Origin: Giesbergeria anulus
GTDB lineage: Bacteria > Pseudomonadota > Gammaproteobacteria > Burkholderiales > Burkholderiaceae_C
Length of the DNA stretch: 64,000 nt
NCBI RefSeq assembly: GCF_900111115.1
Contig: NZ_FOGD01000010.1
Span: 1-64,000 of the forward strand
Reading direction: 5' to 3'
Shown: positions 36,864 to 46,310 of the stretch, piece by piece
Layout of the letters: each line of letters begins with the position of its first letter
How positions within the stretch are numbered: the first letter of the stretch is position 1
The notes under the pieces: model-generated
The model's input: the letters and a program-made list of their open reading frames with translations, nothing else
Database searches by the model: none
Told to the model about the DNA's origin: nothing
Translations under genes and position numbers: made by a program

Positions 36864-37300
36864 ATTCGGTATGAAAAGCCGAAGCATTTTATTTATTGAC
36901 CACCACATTTTTGCAAAAATTTAAGCAAATGGATGCAGCAAAAAAACAACCAAAAAGGTAGCAAATATATTATATTTTAATTAAAGAAGGCAGAATCAAA
37001 AATGGCAACATTATGAAATTCAAGCGCCATTATTTAATTTTATTAGACAAATCAAAAAATTTACCGCCTCTCTCCGGAATAATTATTCAAAAATCTAGTT
37101 GTATTTTTAAAAAAACATAAAATTCTCTGCGCGCAAAAATCAATATGCATTTACCATCCACCGACTGACGACATTGATTGCTCGTATGCTTGCGGCACAG
37201 CAATTAGCCACAATACCCAAGGAACAGGCCAGAGTAAATTAAAAATAATGACAGATACAAATTATTTAACCATTATTTAGATAAAAATTTACTACCCCGA

Positions 37301-38719
37301 ATGAAACGCTACGAAACCTTGGCTGCCGATATCGCAAGCTCTATCCAGAGTGGTTTGCTACGCCCCGGCGACCGGCTGCCCTCGGTGCGCCATACCTGCA
37401 CCAGCCGGGGCGTCAGTGCCTCCACGGTGTTTCAAGCCTATTACCTGCTAGAGGCGCGTGGTTTGGTGCAAGCGCGCGAGCGCTCCGGTTACTACGTCAA
37501 CCCCAGTTTGCGCCGGGCACCACCAGAGCCAGAATTGCCCTCACAACCGGGTGATGCCGCCATTGCCGTGGATGTGAGCGAACGGGTGTTTGAGGTGCTG
37601 CAATCGAGCATGGCCCGGCAAGTGGTGCCGCTGGGGTCGGCCTTTCCTAGCCCACTGCTGTACCCACTGCAACGCCTAGGCCAGTGCCTTGCCACCAGCG
37701 CACGCACCCTCAACCCGTGGAGCACGGTAGACGACCTTACCCCCGGCCATGCGGGCCTGCGCCGCCAGATTGCACTGCGCTATCTGGCCGCAGGCGTGGC
37801 CGTGCCTGCCGAAGACATCGTGATTACCAACGGCGCACTAGAGGCACTGAACCTGTGCCTGTCTGCCGTTACCCGCCCTGGGGATGCGGTGGTGGTGGAG
37901 TCCCCCACCTTTTACGCCGCCCTGCAAGCGCTGGAACGCCAAGGCTTGCAAGCCATAGAGGTGCCCACCCACCCGCGCGAGGGCATCGACTTAGGGGCAC
38001 TGGAGGCGGCCATCGTGCGCCACCGGCCCCAAGCCTGCTGGCTGATGACCAATTTTCAAAACCCGCTGGGCAGTTTGGTGCCCACGGCAAAGAAAAAAGC
38101 ACTGGTAGAACTCATCACCCGCTACCAATTGCCGCTGATTGAAGACGATGTCTATGCCGAGCTGTATTTTGGCGACCAGCGCCCGCTGCCCGCCAAAGCC
38201 TTTGATACCGAAGGGCTGGTGCTGCATTGCTCTTCGTTTTCCAAATGCTTGGCACCGGGCTATCGCATTGGCTGGGCAGCACCGGGGCGCTTTACCCGCG
38301 CCGTAGCGCGGCAAAAACTCACCACCACACTCAGCGCCTCGGTGCCAGTGCAAATGGCGCTGGCGCTGTATTTGGAGCAGGGTGGCTTTGACAAGCATTT
38401 GCGCAAACTGCGCCAAACGCTGGCCGGGCAGCAGGCACTGTTTGCCGAGGCCGTAGGACATTACTTTCCCGCAGGCACACGAGCCACCCGGCCCGAGGGC
38501 GGCTACCTTTTGTGGGTAGAGTTGCCTGAAGGCTGCGATACGCTGCACTTGCACCGGCAAGCACTGGCCCAGCACATCAGCGTGGCACCGGGGCCAATTT
38601 TTTCGGCATCGCACGCCTTTAGCCACTGTTTGCGCCTGAACTACGGCCATGCTTGGAATGCCCGCACCGAGCAAGCACTGGCCACGCTGGGCCAATTGGC
38701 AGGTACCTCGCTGGCGTAG
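37301..38719 (+). CDS. MocR-type transcriptional regulator (GntR HTH + aminotransferase domain)
   Basis: A 472-aa protein. The N-terminal GntR wHTH (YETLAADIASSIQSGLLRPG, DRLPSVRHTCTSRGVSASTV) is joined to a fold-type I PLP aminotransferase domain: IVITNGALEALNLCLSAVT, TNFQNPLGSLV and the PLP lysine in SSFSKCLAPGYRIGW. MocR/PdxR proteins control PLP or amino-acid metabolism genes. The target is unknown. The AT-rich 5' region may hold its operator. Confidence 0.93.
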   Translation: MKRYETLAADIASSIQSGLLRPGDRLPSVRHTCTSRGVSASTVFQAYYLLEARGLVQARERSGYYVNPSLRRAPPEPELPSQPGDAAIAVDVSERVFEVLQSSMARQVVPLGSAFPSPLLYPLQRLGQCLATSARTLNPWSTVDDLTPGHAGLRRQIALRYLAAGVAVPAEDIVITNGALEALNLCLSAVTRPGDAVVVESPTFYAALQALERQGLQAIEVPTHPREGIDLGALEAAIVRHRPQACWLMTNFQNPLGSLVPTAKKKALVELITRYQLPLIEDDVYAELYFGDQRPLPAKAFDTEGLVLHCSSFSKCLAPGYRIGWAAPGRFTRAVARQKLTTTLSASVPVQMALALYLEQGGFDKHLRKLRQTLAGQQALFAEAVGHYFPAGTRATRPEGGYLLWVELPEGCDTLHLHRQALAQHISVAPGPIFSASHAFSHCLRLNYGHAWNARTEQALATLGQLAGTSLA

Positions 38720-38721
38720 CT

Positions 38722-40164
38722 TCATCGCGGCAGCAAGAAGGTGGTGTTCTCACGCAGGGACAGCCCCGGCTGCCCTAAGGCGACAAAGTCCAGCACCACC
38801 GAGTGCGGGCCGGTGGGCAAGGCATCGTGGGGCGCGCGCAGGCGCAGCACCACCCAGCGCGAACTGGCCGCCTGCACTTCCACCTCAGCCTCCGAGGCCA
38901 CTTGCAAGCCTACTATGCCGCTGGCCGCTACCCGGTAGCGCTGAGGCTGCTCGGTGGCATTGGCAATCTGCAAGCGGTAAACGTTTTCCACTAGCCCTTG
39001 CCCCACCTGCCGCGCCAGCACGCCCCGGTCACGGATGACATCGACTTTCAGGGGCGTACGCACCGCCAAACTGACCACACTAGCCACCGTCAGGGCTACC
39101 AACGCTACGCTGTAGAGCAATACACGCGGACGCAGCACCCGGCGCAACACCTGAGGCAGACTCCAGCCTTGTGCCAACGCATTGGCAGTGGTGTAGCGGA
39201 TCAGGCCACGCGGGTATTGCATCTTGTCCATCACCGAATTGCAAGCATCTACACACAGGCCACAGCCAATGCACTCGTACTGCAAACCGTTGCGGATGTC
39301 GATGCCCACCGGGCACACCTGCACGCACAGGGTGCAGTCAATGCAATCGCCCAGCCCCTGCGCCTTGGCATCCACTGCCTTGCTGCGCGGCCCACGGGTT
39401 TCGCCACGGGCGCTGTCGTAGGTGACGATCAGGGTGTCGGGGTCAAACATGGCGCTCTGAAAGCGCGCATAGGGGCACATGTATTTGCAGATTTGCTCGC
39501 GCAAAAAACCTGCATTGCCATAGGTCGCTAAGGCATAAAACAGCACCCAAAAGATCTGCCAAAAGCCTTGCAGCGCCATGACTTCTACCGCCAGCGTGCG
39601 AATGGGCACAAAGTAGCCGACAAAGGTAAAGCCCGTCCACAATGCTACGGCCAGCCATAAACCCTGTTTGAGCGATTTTTTCCAGAGCTTTTCTGCCGTC
39701 CACGGCGAGGCATCCAAGCGCAGGCGGGCGCTACGGTCGCCTTCGACATGGTGCTCAATCCACAAAAAGATTTCGGTGTACACCGTCTGCGGGCAGGCAA
39801 AGCCGCACCACAAGCGCCCCGCCACCGCTGTGAACAAAAACAGCGACAGCGCCGAAATAATCAGCAGTGCCGTGAGATAGATAAAGTCTTGCGGGTACAG
39901 CAGCCACCCAAACAGGTAAAAGTGCCGCTGCTCCAGATCGAATAGCAACATCTGCCGCCCGTTCCACTGCAACCACGGCACGATGTAAAAAAACAACTGC
40001 GTCAGCCACACCATGATCCAGCGCCAGCGCGCTAGCACCCCCTTGATAGAGCGCGGCTGGATTTTGACCTGCGCCTCGTAGAACGAAACCGATGCAGGCT
40101 CCGGGGTGATGGGAATGACTTTGCGCGGTACAGGCGGGCGTGGGGGAAGGGAAGGGTCTGACAT
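38722..40164 (-). CDS. ccoG: Cytochrome c oxidase accessory protein CcoG (FixG/RdxA)
   Basis: A 480-aa membrane iron-sulfur protein needed for cbb3-oxidase assembly, probably in copper delivery. It has several TM helices, the segment GRLWCGFACPQTVYTEIFLW, and two ferredoxin-type clusters: CIDCTLCVQVCPVGIDIRNG and CIGCGLCVDACNSV. The C-terminal Ig-like domain faces the periplasm. The start MSDPSLPPRP at 40164 is preferred to 40215. The ccoNOP genes are not in the window. It is convergent with the MocR gene. Confidence 0.94.
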   Translation of the reverse strand: MSDPSLPPRPPVPRKVIPITPEPASVSFYEAQVKIQPRSIKGVLARWRWIMVWLTQLFFYIVPWLQWNGRQMLLFDLEQRHFYLFGWLLYPQDFIYLTALLIISALSLFLFTAVAGRLWCGFACPQTVYTEIFLWIEHHVEGDRSARLRLDASPWTAEKLWKKSLKQGLWLAVALWTGFTFVGYFVPIRTLAVEVMALQGFWQIFWVLFYALATYGNAGFLREQICKYMCPYARFQSAMFDPDTLIVTYDSARGETRGPRSKAVDAKAQGLGDCIDCTLCVQVCPVGIDIRNGLQYECIGCGLCVDACNSVMDKMQYPRGLIRYTTANALAQGWSLPQVLRRVLRPRVLLYSVALVALTVASVVSLAVRTPLKVDVIRDRGVLARQVGQGLVENVYRLQIANATEQPQRYRVAASGIVGLQVASEAEVEVQAASSRWVVLRLRAPHDALPTGPHSVVLDFVALGQPGLSLRENTTFLLPR

Positions 40165-40478
40165 AGGGGCCTTGCAACAATCGCCGGTGGGCGTATACGG
40201 CTCCCCCGGCTTCAAGGCCCCAACTATGGAATGGCAAGCAGATAGATAACAGCAGCAGATGCAGCCATCTGGGGCATATCAGATGCACACGCACACCCAA
40301 GTAGATGGGGGTTAGCGCAGCGTCATCCAACAAATCCGCTAAAACTGGCAGCAGTTGGGTAGCCATGTGGCAGCGGCCCTTGCTGCTAAAGTAATTGCCC
40401 GGCTGGTGTAAAACCGCTCTGCTTCAGAACGTGTTTGCGATCTATCTGGTGCGGCACCTGTCTAGGGAGAAAAAGCCA

Positions 40479-42020
40479 ATGAGTCTTGCGCTAGTGCAAA
40501 GTCGTGCCCTGTTGGGCTTGCAGGCCCCACCCGTAACGGTAGAGGTGCATCTGGCCAACGGCCTGCCCAGTTTTACGCTAGTAGGGCTGGCCGATGTAGA
40601 AGTCAAAGAGGCCCGCGAGCGCGTGCGCTCGGCGCTGCAAAACGCCGGGCTAGAGTTTCCACACAACAAACGCATCACCGTCAATTTGGCCCCGGCAGAT
40701 TTGCCCAAGGATTCGGGGCGCTTTGATTTACCCATTGCCTTGGGTATTTTGGCTGCCAGCGGCCAAATTGACGCTGCCCGGCTGGCCGGGTACGAGTTTG
40801 CGGGCGAGTTGTCGTTGTCGGGCCAGTTGCGGCCCGTGCGTGGCGCGCTGGCCACCAGTTTGGCCTTGCACACCGGGCAGGTACAGGCCCGGCTGGTGTT
40901 GCCGCCGGGCAGTGCCGAAGAGGCCGCGCTGGTGCCGGGCGCTCAGGTCTATCGCGCCCGCCATTTGCTTGATGTGGTGCAGCAGTTTTTGCCGCAGGGG
41001 TGCTTATTGGATGGCGATGCGGCCCCAGAGGCTGATGGTTGGGCACGCATGAGTGCCCAGCCCGCACAGGCCCCGGCAGCCTGTGCCGATTTGGCTGATG
41101 TCAAAGGGCAGGCTGGAGCACGGCGGGCGTTAGAGATTGCCGCTGCCGGGGGCCACAGCCTGTTGTTGCTGGGGCCACCGGGTTCAGGCAAATCGATGTT
41201 GGCGCAGCGCTTGGCCGGGGTGCTGCCCGCCATGAGCGTGGATGAAGCCCTGCAAAGCGCCGCCGTAGCCAGCTTGGCCGGGCGCTTTGCACTAGAGCGC
41301 TGGGGCCAGCGCCCTACTTGTAGCCCACACCACACGGCCAGCGCTGTGGCGCTGGTGGGCGGTGGCTCCCCACCACGGCCCGGAGAAATCTCACTGGCCG
41401 ATCATGGCGTGCTGTTTTTGGATGAGCTGCCAGAGTTCTCGCGCCCAGCGCTGGAAGCGCTGCGCGAGCCACTAGAGAGCGGCCAGATCACCATTGCCCG
41501 CGCCGCGCAGCGGGCGCAGTTTCCGGCCCGCTTCCAACTGGTGGCAGCAATGAATCCCTGCCCCTGCGGCTACCGTGGCTCGCCCCAGCGCGCGTGCCGC
41601 TGCACCCCAGACCAAGTGGCGCGTTACCAAGGCAAACTCAGTGGGCCACTGCTCGATCGCATTGATCTGCATGTCGAGGTGCCCGCCCTGCCCGCGCAAG
41701 ACCTGCTGGGCACGCCGCCGGGCGAGTGCAGCGCCAGCGTGCAGGCGCGCGTGGTGCAAGCGCGCGCACGGGCGCTACAACGCCAAGGGCGCAGCAACCA
41801 AGCCCTGCAAGGCCAAGCCATTGATGAGCATGTGCAATTAGAGCCAGCGGCAGCACAGTTTTTGCAACAGGCCGCAGCGCGGCTGGGCTGGTCGGCGCGG
41901 GCCATGCACCGGGCGCTGCGCGTGGCGCGCACGATTGCCGATTTGGCCGGGGCGCAACACACCCAAATCAGCCATGTGGCCGAGGCCATGCAATACCGGC
42001 GTGGCTTGCACGGCGGCTAA
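40479..42020 (+). CDS. comM: YifB/ComM-family Mg-chelatase-like AAA+ ATPase
   Basis: A 513-aa protein. It has the N-terminal ChlI-like domain (ALLGLQAPPVTVEVHLANGL, then GLADVEVKEARERVRSAL), a Walker A GPPGSGKSMLAQR, Walker B GVLFLDELPEF, sensor AAMNPCPCGYRGS and the C-terminal domain. ComM is a helicase that promotes branch migration during natural transformation. The start MSLALVQSRA follows GGGAGAAAAAG. It precedes a GspE/PilB-type ATPase gene (about 90 nt), consistent with a competence or pilus link. Confidence 0.92.
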   Translation: MSLALVQSRALLGLQAPPVTVEVHLANGLPSFTLVGLADVEVKEARERVRSALQNAGLEFPHNKRITVNLAPADLPKDSGRFDLPIALGILAASGQIDAARLAGYEFAGELSLSGQLRPVRGALATSLALHTGQVQARLVLPPGSAEEAALVPGAQVYRARHLLDVVQQFLPQGCLLDGDAAPEADGWARMSAQPAQAPAACADLADVKGQAGARRALEIAAAGGHSLLLLGPPGSGKSMLAQRLAGVLPAMSVDEALQSAAVASLAGRFALERWGQRPTCSPHHTASAVALVGGGSPPRPGEISLADHGVLFLDELPEFSRPALEALREPLESGQITIARAAQRAQFPARFQLVAAMNPCPCGYRGSPQRACRCTPDQVARYQGKLSGPLLDRIDLHVEVPALPAQDLLGTPPGECSASVQARVVQARARALQRQGRSNQALQGQAIDEHVQLEPAAAQFLQQAAARLGWSARAMHRALRVARTIADLAGAQHTQISHVAEAMQYRRGLHGG

Positions 42021-42110
42021 AACCACAGACCACCGAGGTAGTTTTGTCGTGGTGCTTTGACGGGCGGGCATACTCTTTTGCTATTGCCTGCTCCGATGTA
42101 ATGGTTGACT

Positions 42111-44567
42111 ATGCCCGCTACTACCGCACCTTCAACCCTTGTTTCCGCTGAGACCATCCACTGGCCAGCCATCCCCGGTGGCGGTTATGCGTCCGTTGTC
42201 ACGACCCCAGACGGGCTGGCCTGCCAGATGGAGGCCATCAACGGCCAAGTGCGCCGCCTGTTGTTGGTATCTGCCAGCGAAGCCGGGCGTTTTTTTTTGG
42301 TGCAGCAGCCCCCAGCCCGTACCACCATGACGCTGCGCTTTGCCATGGTGCGCAAACTGTGGCTCAACACACCACTGCAACCGGACACGGCCACCGCCGG
42401 GGCTGCCCAGCCCAGCCGCTTTTTGTTAACCCTGCGCCATGCCGATTTGGTGCGGGGCCAGACCGTGGGCCATGTAGAAAACGGCATGGGCCTGTTTTTG
42501 TTTCAGCCTGTGGGGGGCGAAGGTGGGCCGCTGGAATGTGTTTTTTACCCCCGCGAGGCTTACCAAAAGGTGCGGTGGCTGGATGATTCGGCCCCAGCGG
42601 TGCCGCCTGCCCCCGCCACAGCCAACCCGGCACCCGCTGCACCAGCCCCTAAGGAGAGCGAGCCGGCCCCGCCCGCTTCGTTGTCCAACAGCGCCATCGT
42701 CGATCCTGAGCAACTCTTGGTGGCTCTAGAGCAGCAGGCGCGCATGCCGGTGGTGCGCATTGGTGAGGCACTGACCACACTGGGGCTGGTCACCAGAGAG
42801 CAGTTGGCCGAGGTGCTAGAAAAGCAAAAGACCGAGCGTGGTGCCCCGCTGGGTGAGATGCTGGTGCAAAGCGGCACAATTTCGCGCGAAGACTTGCAGA
42901 TGGCGCTGGTACGCAAGATGGGCTACCCGGTGGTGGATGTGTCCCGGTTCCAAATTGATGCCGAATCCCTGAAAAAAGTACCCTTTGCGATGGCCCAGCG
43001 CCTGCATGTGTTGCCGCTGTTGTTGCGCCCCGGTCTGTTGGTGGTAGCCGCCGAAGACCCGTCCTTGCGCTCCACCATTGATGCATTAGAGTTTTTAACC
43101 CAGTCGCGTGTGTTGGCGGCGCTGGCCAGTGCGGCCCAGCTTGCAGAACTGGTTGAGCCCAGCTACGCCCATGCAGGACTCAATACTTCTGGCGGCCATG
43201 CCAGCGGACGGCCCCAAGAGCAGGCAGCGCCCGCATCAGCCAACGAACTGCGCGCCTCGCTAGAGTTCGATAGCAGCCAAGAAGAAGAGACCATAGACAA
43301 CGCCCCCCAGATTACCCAGACCGACAACTCGCTGGTGCGCCTGATTAACACCATGATCTTGGATGCGCAAAAGCAAGGAGTCTCAGATATCCACATCGAA
43401 ACCTACCCCACCAAGCGCAAAATTCGCATTCGTTTTCGGCGCGATGGTGTGCTGGCCCCGTACATGGAGCTGCCGCACACCTACCGCTCGGCATTGGTAG
43501 CCCGCATCAAAATCATGTGCGAGCTAGACATCTCCGAGCGGCGCAAGCCCCAAGATGGCAAGATCAACTTCAACAAATTTGCCAGCGGCCACCATTTGGA
43601 GTTGCGCGTAGCCACCATCCCCACGCAGGCCGGTGCCGAAGACGTGGTGCTGCGCCTGCTGTCATCAGCCAAAGCTGTCAGCTTGCAAGCGCTCAATCTC
43701 TCGCCGCCCAACCAGCGCCAACTGACCGATGCCATTGAACGCCCCTATGGCATGGTGCTGTGCGTAGGCCCCACAGGCTCTGGCAAGACCACCACATTGC
43801 ATTCGGTGCTGCAACACCTCAACACCCCTGAGCGCAAAATTTGGACGGCGGAAGACCCGGTAGAAATCACCAACCCCGATCTGCGCCAAGTGCAGGTCAA
43901 TCCCAAAATCGACTGGACTTTTGCCAAGGCGTTGCGCTCTTTTTTACGTGCTGACCCCGACATCATCATGGTGGGCGAAATCCGCGACCAAGAAACTGCC
44001 CAGATCGCCATTGAGGCCTCGCTCACCGGTCACATGGTCTTGAGCACCCTGCACACCAACAGCGCTGCCGAGACGGTGATTCGCTTGTTGGACATGGGCA
44101 TGGACCCCTTTAATTTTGCCGACTCGCTGTTGGCCGTGCTGGCCCAGCGCTTGGCACGCCAGTGGTGCCAGCAGTGCAAACGCACCGAGGTAGCCGATGA
44201 AGACTACATCCAAGCGCTGCTGCATGAGTACCTGCGCTCTTTTACCCCAGCCTTGTGCCCCGAACCCCAAGCCCTGCGCGAGGACTGGGTGCGCCAGTAT
44301 GGCAAAGGCGGCCAGTTGTTGCGCACCCATGCGCCCGGCTGCGCCCATTGCCACCACACCGGCCTGCGTGGGCGCTTGGGGCTGCACGAACTGCTGGTGG
44401 TGGGGCCAGAGGTGCGCCAGTGCATACAGCAACACGCCCGGCCCGAAGAAATCGTCCAAGCAGCAATGGCACACAGCCACTTTCGCACCTTGCGCCAAGA
44501 TGGCATTGACAAGGTGCTGGCGGGCCTGACCAGCCTAGAAGAGGTGCGTGCCAACTGCAACGGTTGA
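42111..44567 (+). CDS. GspE/PilB-type secretion ATPase (first paralogue)
   Basis: An 818-aa ATPase of the type II secretion/type IV pilus family. An extended N-terminus (about 1-190) precedes a GspE N-terminal domain (LTTLGLVTREQLAEVLEKQK, SGTISREDLQMALVRKMG). The ATPase core has Walker A GPTGSGKTTTLHS, an Asp-box VGEIRDQETAQIA and Walker B-like DPDIIMVGEI, then a tetracysteine zinc motif (WCQQCKRTE, GCAHCHHTG). A GTP-like TTG six nt upstream could also be the start. Its stop is only about 2 nt from the likely IS boundary. A second paralogue lies at 47238-49628. Confidence 0.88.
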   Translation: MPATTAPSTLVSAETIHWPAIPGGGYASVVTTPDGLACQMEAINGQVRRLLLVSASEAGRFFLVQQPPARTTMTLRFAMVRKLWLNTPLQPDTATAGAAQPSRFLLTLRHADLVRGQTVGHVENGMGLFLFQPVGGEGGPLECVFYPREAYQKVRWLDDSAPAVPPAPATANPAPAAPAPKESEPAPPASLSNSAIVDPEQLLVALEQQARMPVVRIGEALTTLGLVTREQLAEVLEKQKTERGAPLGEMLVQSGTISREDLQMALVRKMGYPVVDVSRFQIDAESLKKVPFAMAQRLHVLPLLLRPGLLVVAAEDPSLRSTIDALEFLTQSRVLAALASAAQLAELVEPSYAHAGLNTSGGHASGRPQEQAAPASANELRASLEFDSSQEEETIDNAPQITQTDNSLVRLINTMILDAQKQGVSDIHIETYPTKRKIRIRFRRDGVLAPYMELPHTYRSALVARIKIMCELDISERRKPQDGKINFNKFASGHHLELRVATIPTQAGAEDVVLRLLSSAKAVSLQALNLSPPNQRQLTDAIERPYGMVLCVGPTGSGKTTTLHSVLQHLNTPERKIWTAEDPVEITNPDLRQVQVNPKIDWTFAKALRSFLRADPDIIMVGEIRDQETAQIAIEASLTGHMVLSTLHTNSAAETVIRLLDMGMDPFNFADSLLAVLAQRLARQWCQQCKRTEVADEDYIQALLHEYLRSFTPALCPEPQALREDWVRQYGKGGQLLRTHAPGCAHCHHTGLRGRLGLHELLVVGPEVRQCIQQHARPEEIVQAAMAHSHFRTLRQDGIDKVLAGLTSLEEVRANCNG

Positions 44568-44651
44568 TGGCGCTGGGGGGCATAGCATCACCAGTGCGCG
44601 GGAAGCCTCGGGGTTCAGCCCGAGGTCGAGAGTGCGGATGCCGTAGGCATC

Positions 44652-45080
44652 CTAATGGGGCGTTTGCTGTTCTTCGATGTATTGCCGAAGAATGTCTATC
44701 GGCGCACCACCGCAGCTTGAGGCAAAGTAAGAAGGCGACCATAGAACGCCTCTGCGTTGAAGCCACGGATGGAAGTCCCCAAACCGCTGGCGCAGCAAGC
44801 GCGCAGATACTCCTTTGAGCGAGGCCACTAAGTTGGACAAGGCTACTTTGGGCGGGTAGGTAATCAGCAAATGAACGTGGTCGTGCTCGCCGTTGAACTC
44901 CACCAACTCAGCATCAAAATCCCGACAAACACTGGTAAGAATGGGTTGCATGGCATCGAGATGCTCTTTCTTGAAGACATTGCGCCGATATTTAGTTACA
45001 AATACCAAATGAACATGGAGGGCAAATACACAATGTCTTCCGTGGCGTAAATCGCTATCTGTTTTGCGTGGACGGGCCAT
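44652..45080 (-). CDS. tnpA: IS200/IS605 Y1 transposase TnpA
   Basis: A 142-aa HUH/Y1 transposase: GRHCVFALHVHLVFVTKYRR, the metal-binding HUH motif in GEHDHVHLLITYPPK, and the catalytic Tyr in DILRQYIEEQ near the C-terminus. Length and motifs are normal, so it may be active. The start MARPRKTDSD is chosen over the ATG at 45122, which would overlap tnpB. Confidence 0.92.
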   Translation of the reverse strand: MARPRKTDSDLRHGRHCVFALHVHLVFVTKYRRNVFKKEHLDAMQPILTSVCRDFDAELVEFNGEHDHVHLLITYPPKVALSNLVASLKGVSARLLRQRFGDFHPWLQRRGVLWSPSYFASSCGGAPIDILRQYIEEQQTPH

Positions 45081-45125
45081 AAATTTCTCTTGAATTTGTT
45101 TCTTAGACCAATCATAATCCACAGC

Positions 45126-46208
45126 ATGGATTGCACCAAAACCCTGCGCCTACGCATCAAAGACAAGCACGCCAAGGTGCTACGTCAGATGGCGCGGGAG
45201 GTCAATCAGGTTTGGAACTTTTGCAACGAAACCAGCCACCGTGCCATTCGTGAACGCCACCAGTTTCTCAGTGGCTACGACCTGCAAAAGCTAACCAACG
45301 GTTTCAGCAAATGCGATGGGGTGCAGATTGGCTCGCCTACCGTGCAACAAGTCTGCGAAGACTACGCCAAAGCACGCAAGCAATTCAAAAAGGCCAAGTT
45401 GCGTTGGCGCGTCTCCAACCCCCAAAGCAGCAAATACAGTTTGGGCTGGATTCCATTCAAAGCGCGGGCTTTGCAATACAAAGCAGGGCAGATTAGCTTT
45501 GCTGGCCAAAAATTTTGCCTTTGGGACAGCTACGGCTTGGCCGACTATGAATTGCGTGCAGGCAGCTTCAGCCAAGACAACCGAGGACGCTGGTACTTAA
45601 ACATTGTCGTCAAGGTGCAGGCCAAGGACAACCAAGCCACGACATCGGTGGGCATCGACCTGGGATTAAAGGAAGCAGCCGTGGCTTCCAATGGTGAGCG
45701 CATCGAGGGACGTTTCTACCGCAAGCTGGAGATGGATTTAGCTATCGCCCAGCGTGCCCACAAGAAGCGGCGCGTGAAAGCCATCCATGCAAAAATTGCC
45801 AACCAGCGCAAAGATGCGCTGCACAAATTCAGCACGGCAATGGTGCAACAAAACGCCGCCATTTTCGTGGGCGACGTAGTGAGCAGCAAGCTGGTGAAAA
45901 CCAAGATGGCCAAGTCCACGCTGGATGCGGGCTGGGCCATGCTAAAGACGATGTTGGAATACAAGAGCCATCAGGCCGGTGTCGTCTTTATGGAAGTCAA
46001 CGAAGCCTATTCAACCCAGACTTGCTCGTGCTGCGGGAGTATTCCCGCCAGCAGTCCGAAAGGTAGAGCAGGACTTGGAATAAGAGAATGGAGGTGTAGC
46101 GATTGCGGGACGAACCACGACCGCGATGTAAACGCAGCACGCAACATTCTTGCGCTTGGACTCGAGCGTCTCGCAGGAGGAATCCAAGGCACTATTCCCA
46201 AAGGATAG
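45126..46208 (+). CDS. tnpB: TnpB RNA-guided nuclease of the IS605 element
   Basis: A 360-aa TnpB, the transposon-encoded nuclease family ancestral to Cas12. RuvC-I Asp is in VGIDLGLKEAAVAS. The zinc-finger is CSCCGSIPA...CSDCG, and RuvC-III Asp is in NHDRDVNAARNILALGLE. At the usual RuvC-II position (I/V-x-x-E-D) the sequence is FVGDVVSSKL, with Gly for Glu. A Glu in FMEVNEAYSTQTC just before the zinc finger may replace it, as reported for a subset of TnpBs. The start MDCTKTLRLRI is 46 nt from tnpA in the divergent direction. Confidence 0.9.
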   Translation: MDCTKTLRLRIKDKHAKVLRQMAREVNQVWNFCNETSHRAIRERHQFLSGYDLQKLTNGFSKCDGVQIGSPTVQQVCEDYAKARKQFKKAKLRWRVSNPQSSKYSLGWIPFKARALQYKAGQISFAGQKFCLWDSYGLADYELRAGSFSQDNRGRWYLNIVVKVQAKDNQATTSVGIDLGLKEAAVASNGERIEGRFYRKLEMDLAIAQRAHKKRRVKAIHAKIANQRKDALHKFSTAMVQQNAAIFVGDVVSSKLVKTKMAKSTLDAGWAMLKTMLEYKSHQAGVVFMEVNEAYSTQTCSCCGSIPASSPKGRAGLGIREWRCSDCGTNHDRDVNAARNILALGLERLAGGIQGTIPKG

Positions 46209-46280
46209 TGTCGATGGAAGGCTCATTGCTGCAAGGCAGTGAGGAATCCCCGTCATTCATGACGGGGAGGAGGTCAAAAT
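46120..46280 (+). ncRNA. Putative omega RNA at the IS605 right end
   Basis: The 3' part of tnpB and the right end contain hairpins expected of a TnpB guide RNA: CTCGAGCGTCTCGC, CACTAT...ATAGTG and the terminal CCCCGTCA/TGACGGGG. The transcript would continue into the flank, so the guide would start about 46281 (AATGTGGCGC...) in the flanking sequence. Inferred from family knowledge and the visible folds. Confidence 0.5.
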
Positions 46281-46310
46281 GTGGCGCTTGACCACCGCCT
46301 CTTTTTTGCC

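Larger units (their letters stand above)
36618..37300. other. Intergenic region with island C relic and AT-rich tail
   Basis: About 680 nt without an ordinary gene. The left part (36638-36863) holds pieces homologous to islands A and B: the terminator-like hairpin with the antisense small ORF, then the Pc-like block. From about 36870 the sequence is very AT-rich up to the MocR gene, with no clear feature. It is foreign in composition compared with the flanking genes. Confidence 0.6.
44569..46280. mobile_element. IS200/IS605-family element (tnpA and tnpB)
   Basis: A complete-looking IS605-type element with divergent tnpA (-) and tnpB (+). The left end has hairpins CCTCGGG/CCCGAGG (near 44608) and GGATGCC/GGCATCC (near 44635). 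The right end has CACTAT/ATAGTG (near 46190) and a perfect 8-bp CCCCGTCA/TGACGGGG hairpin (46248-46267), followed by GGAGGAGGTCAA. A TTGAT at 44564-44568 may be the target site. Exact boundaries are inferred. These elements have no terminal inverted repeats and make no target duplications. Confidence 0.85.

Noticed and set aside
44590-44650. Rho-independent terminator of the first GspE gene
   Set aside because: The hairpins there are better explained as the left end of the IS605 element. They are not followed by a T-tract.
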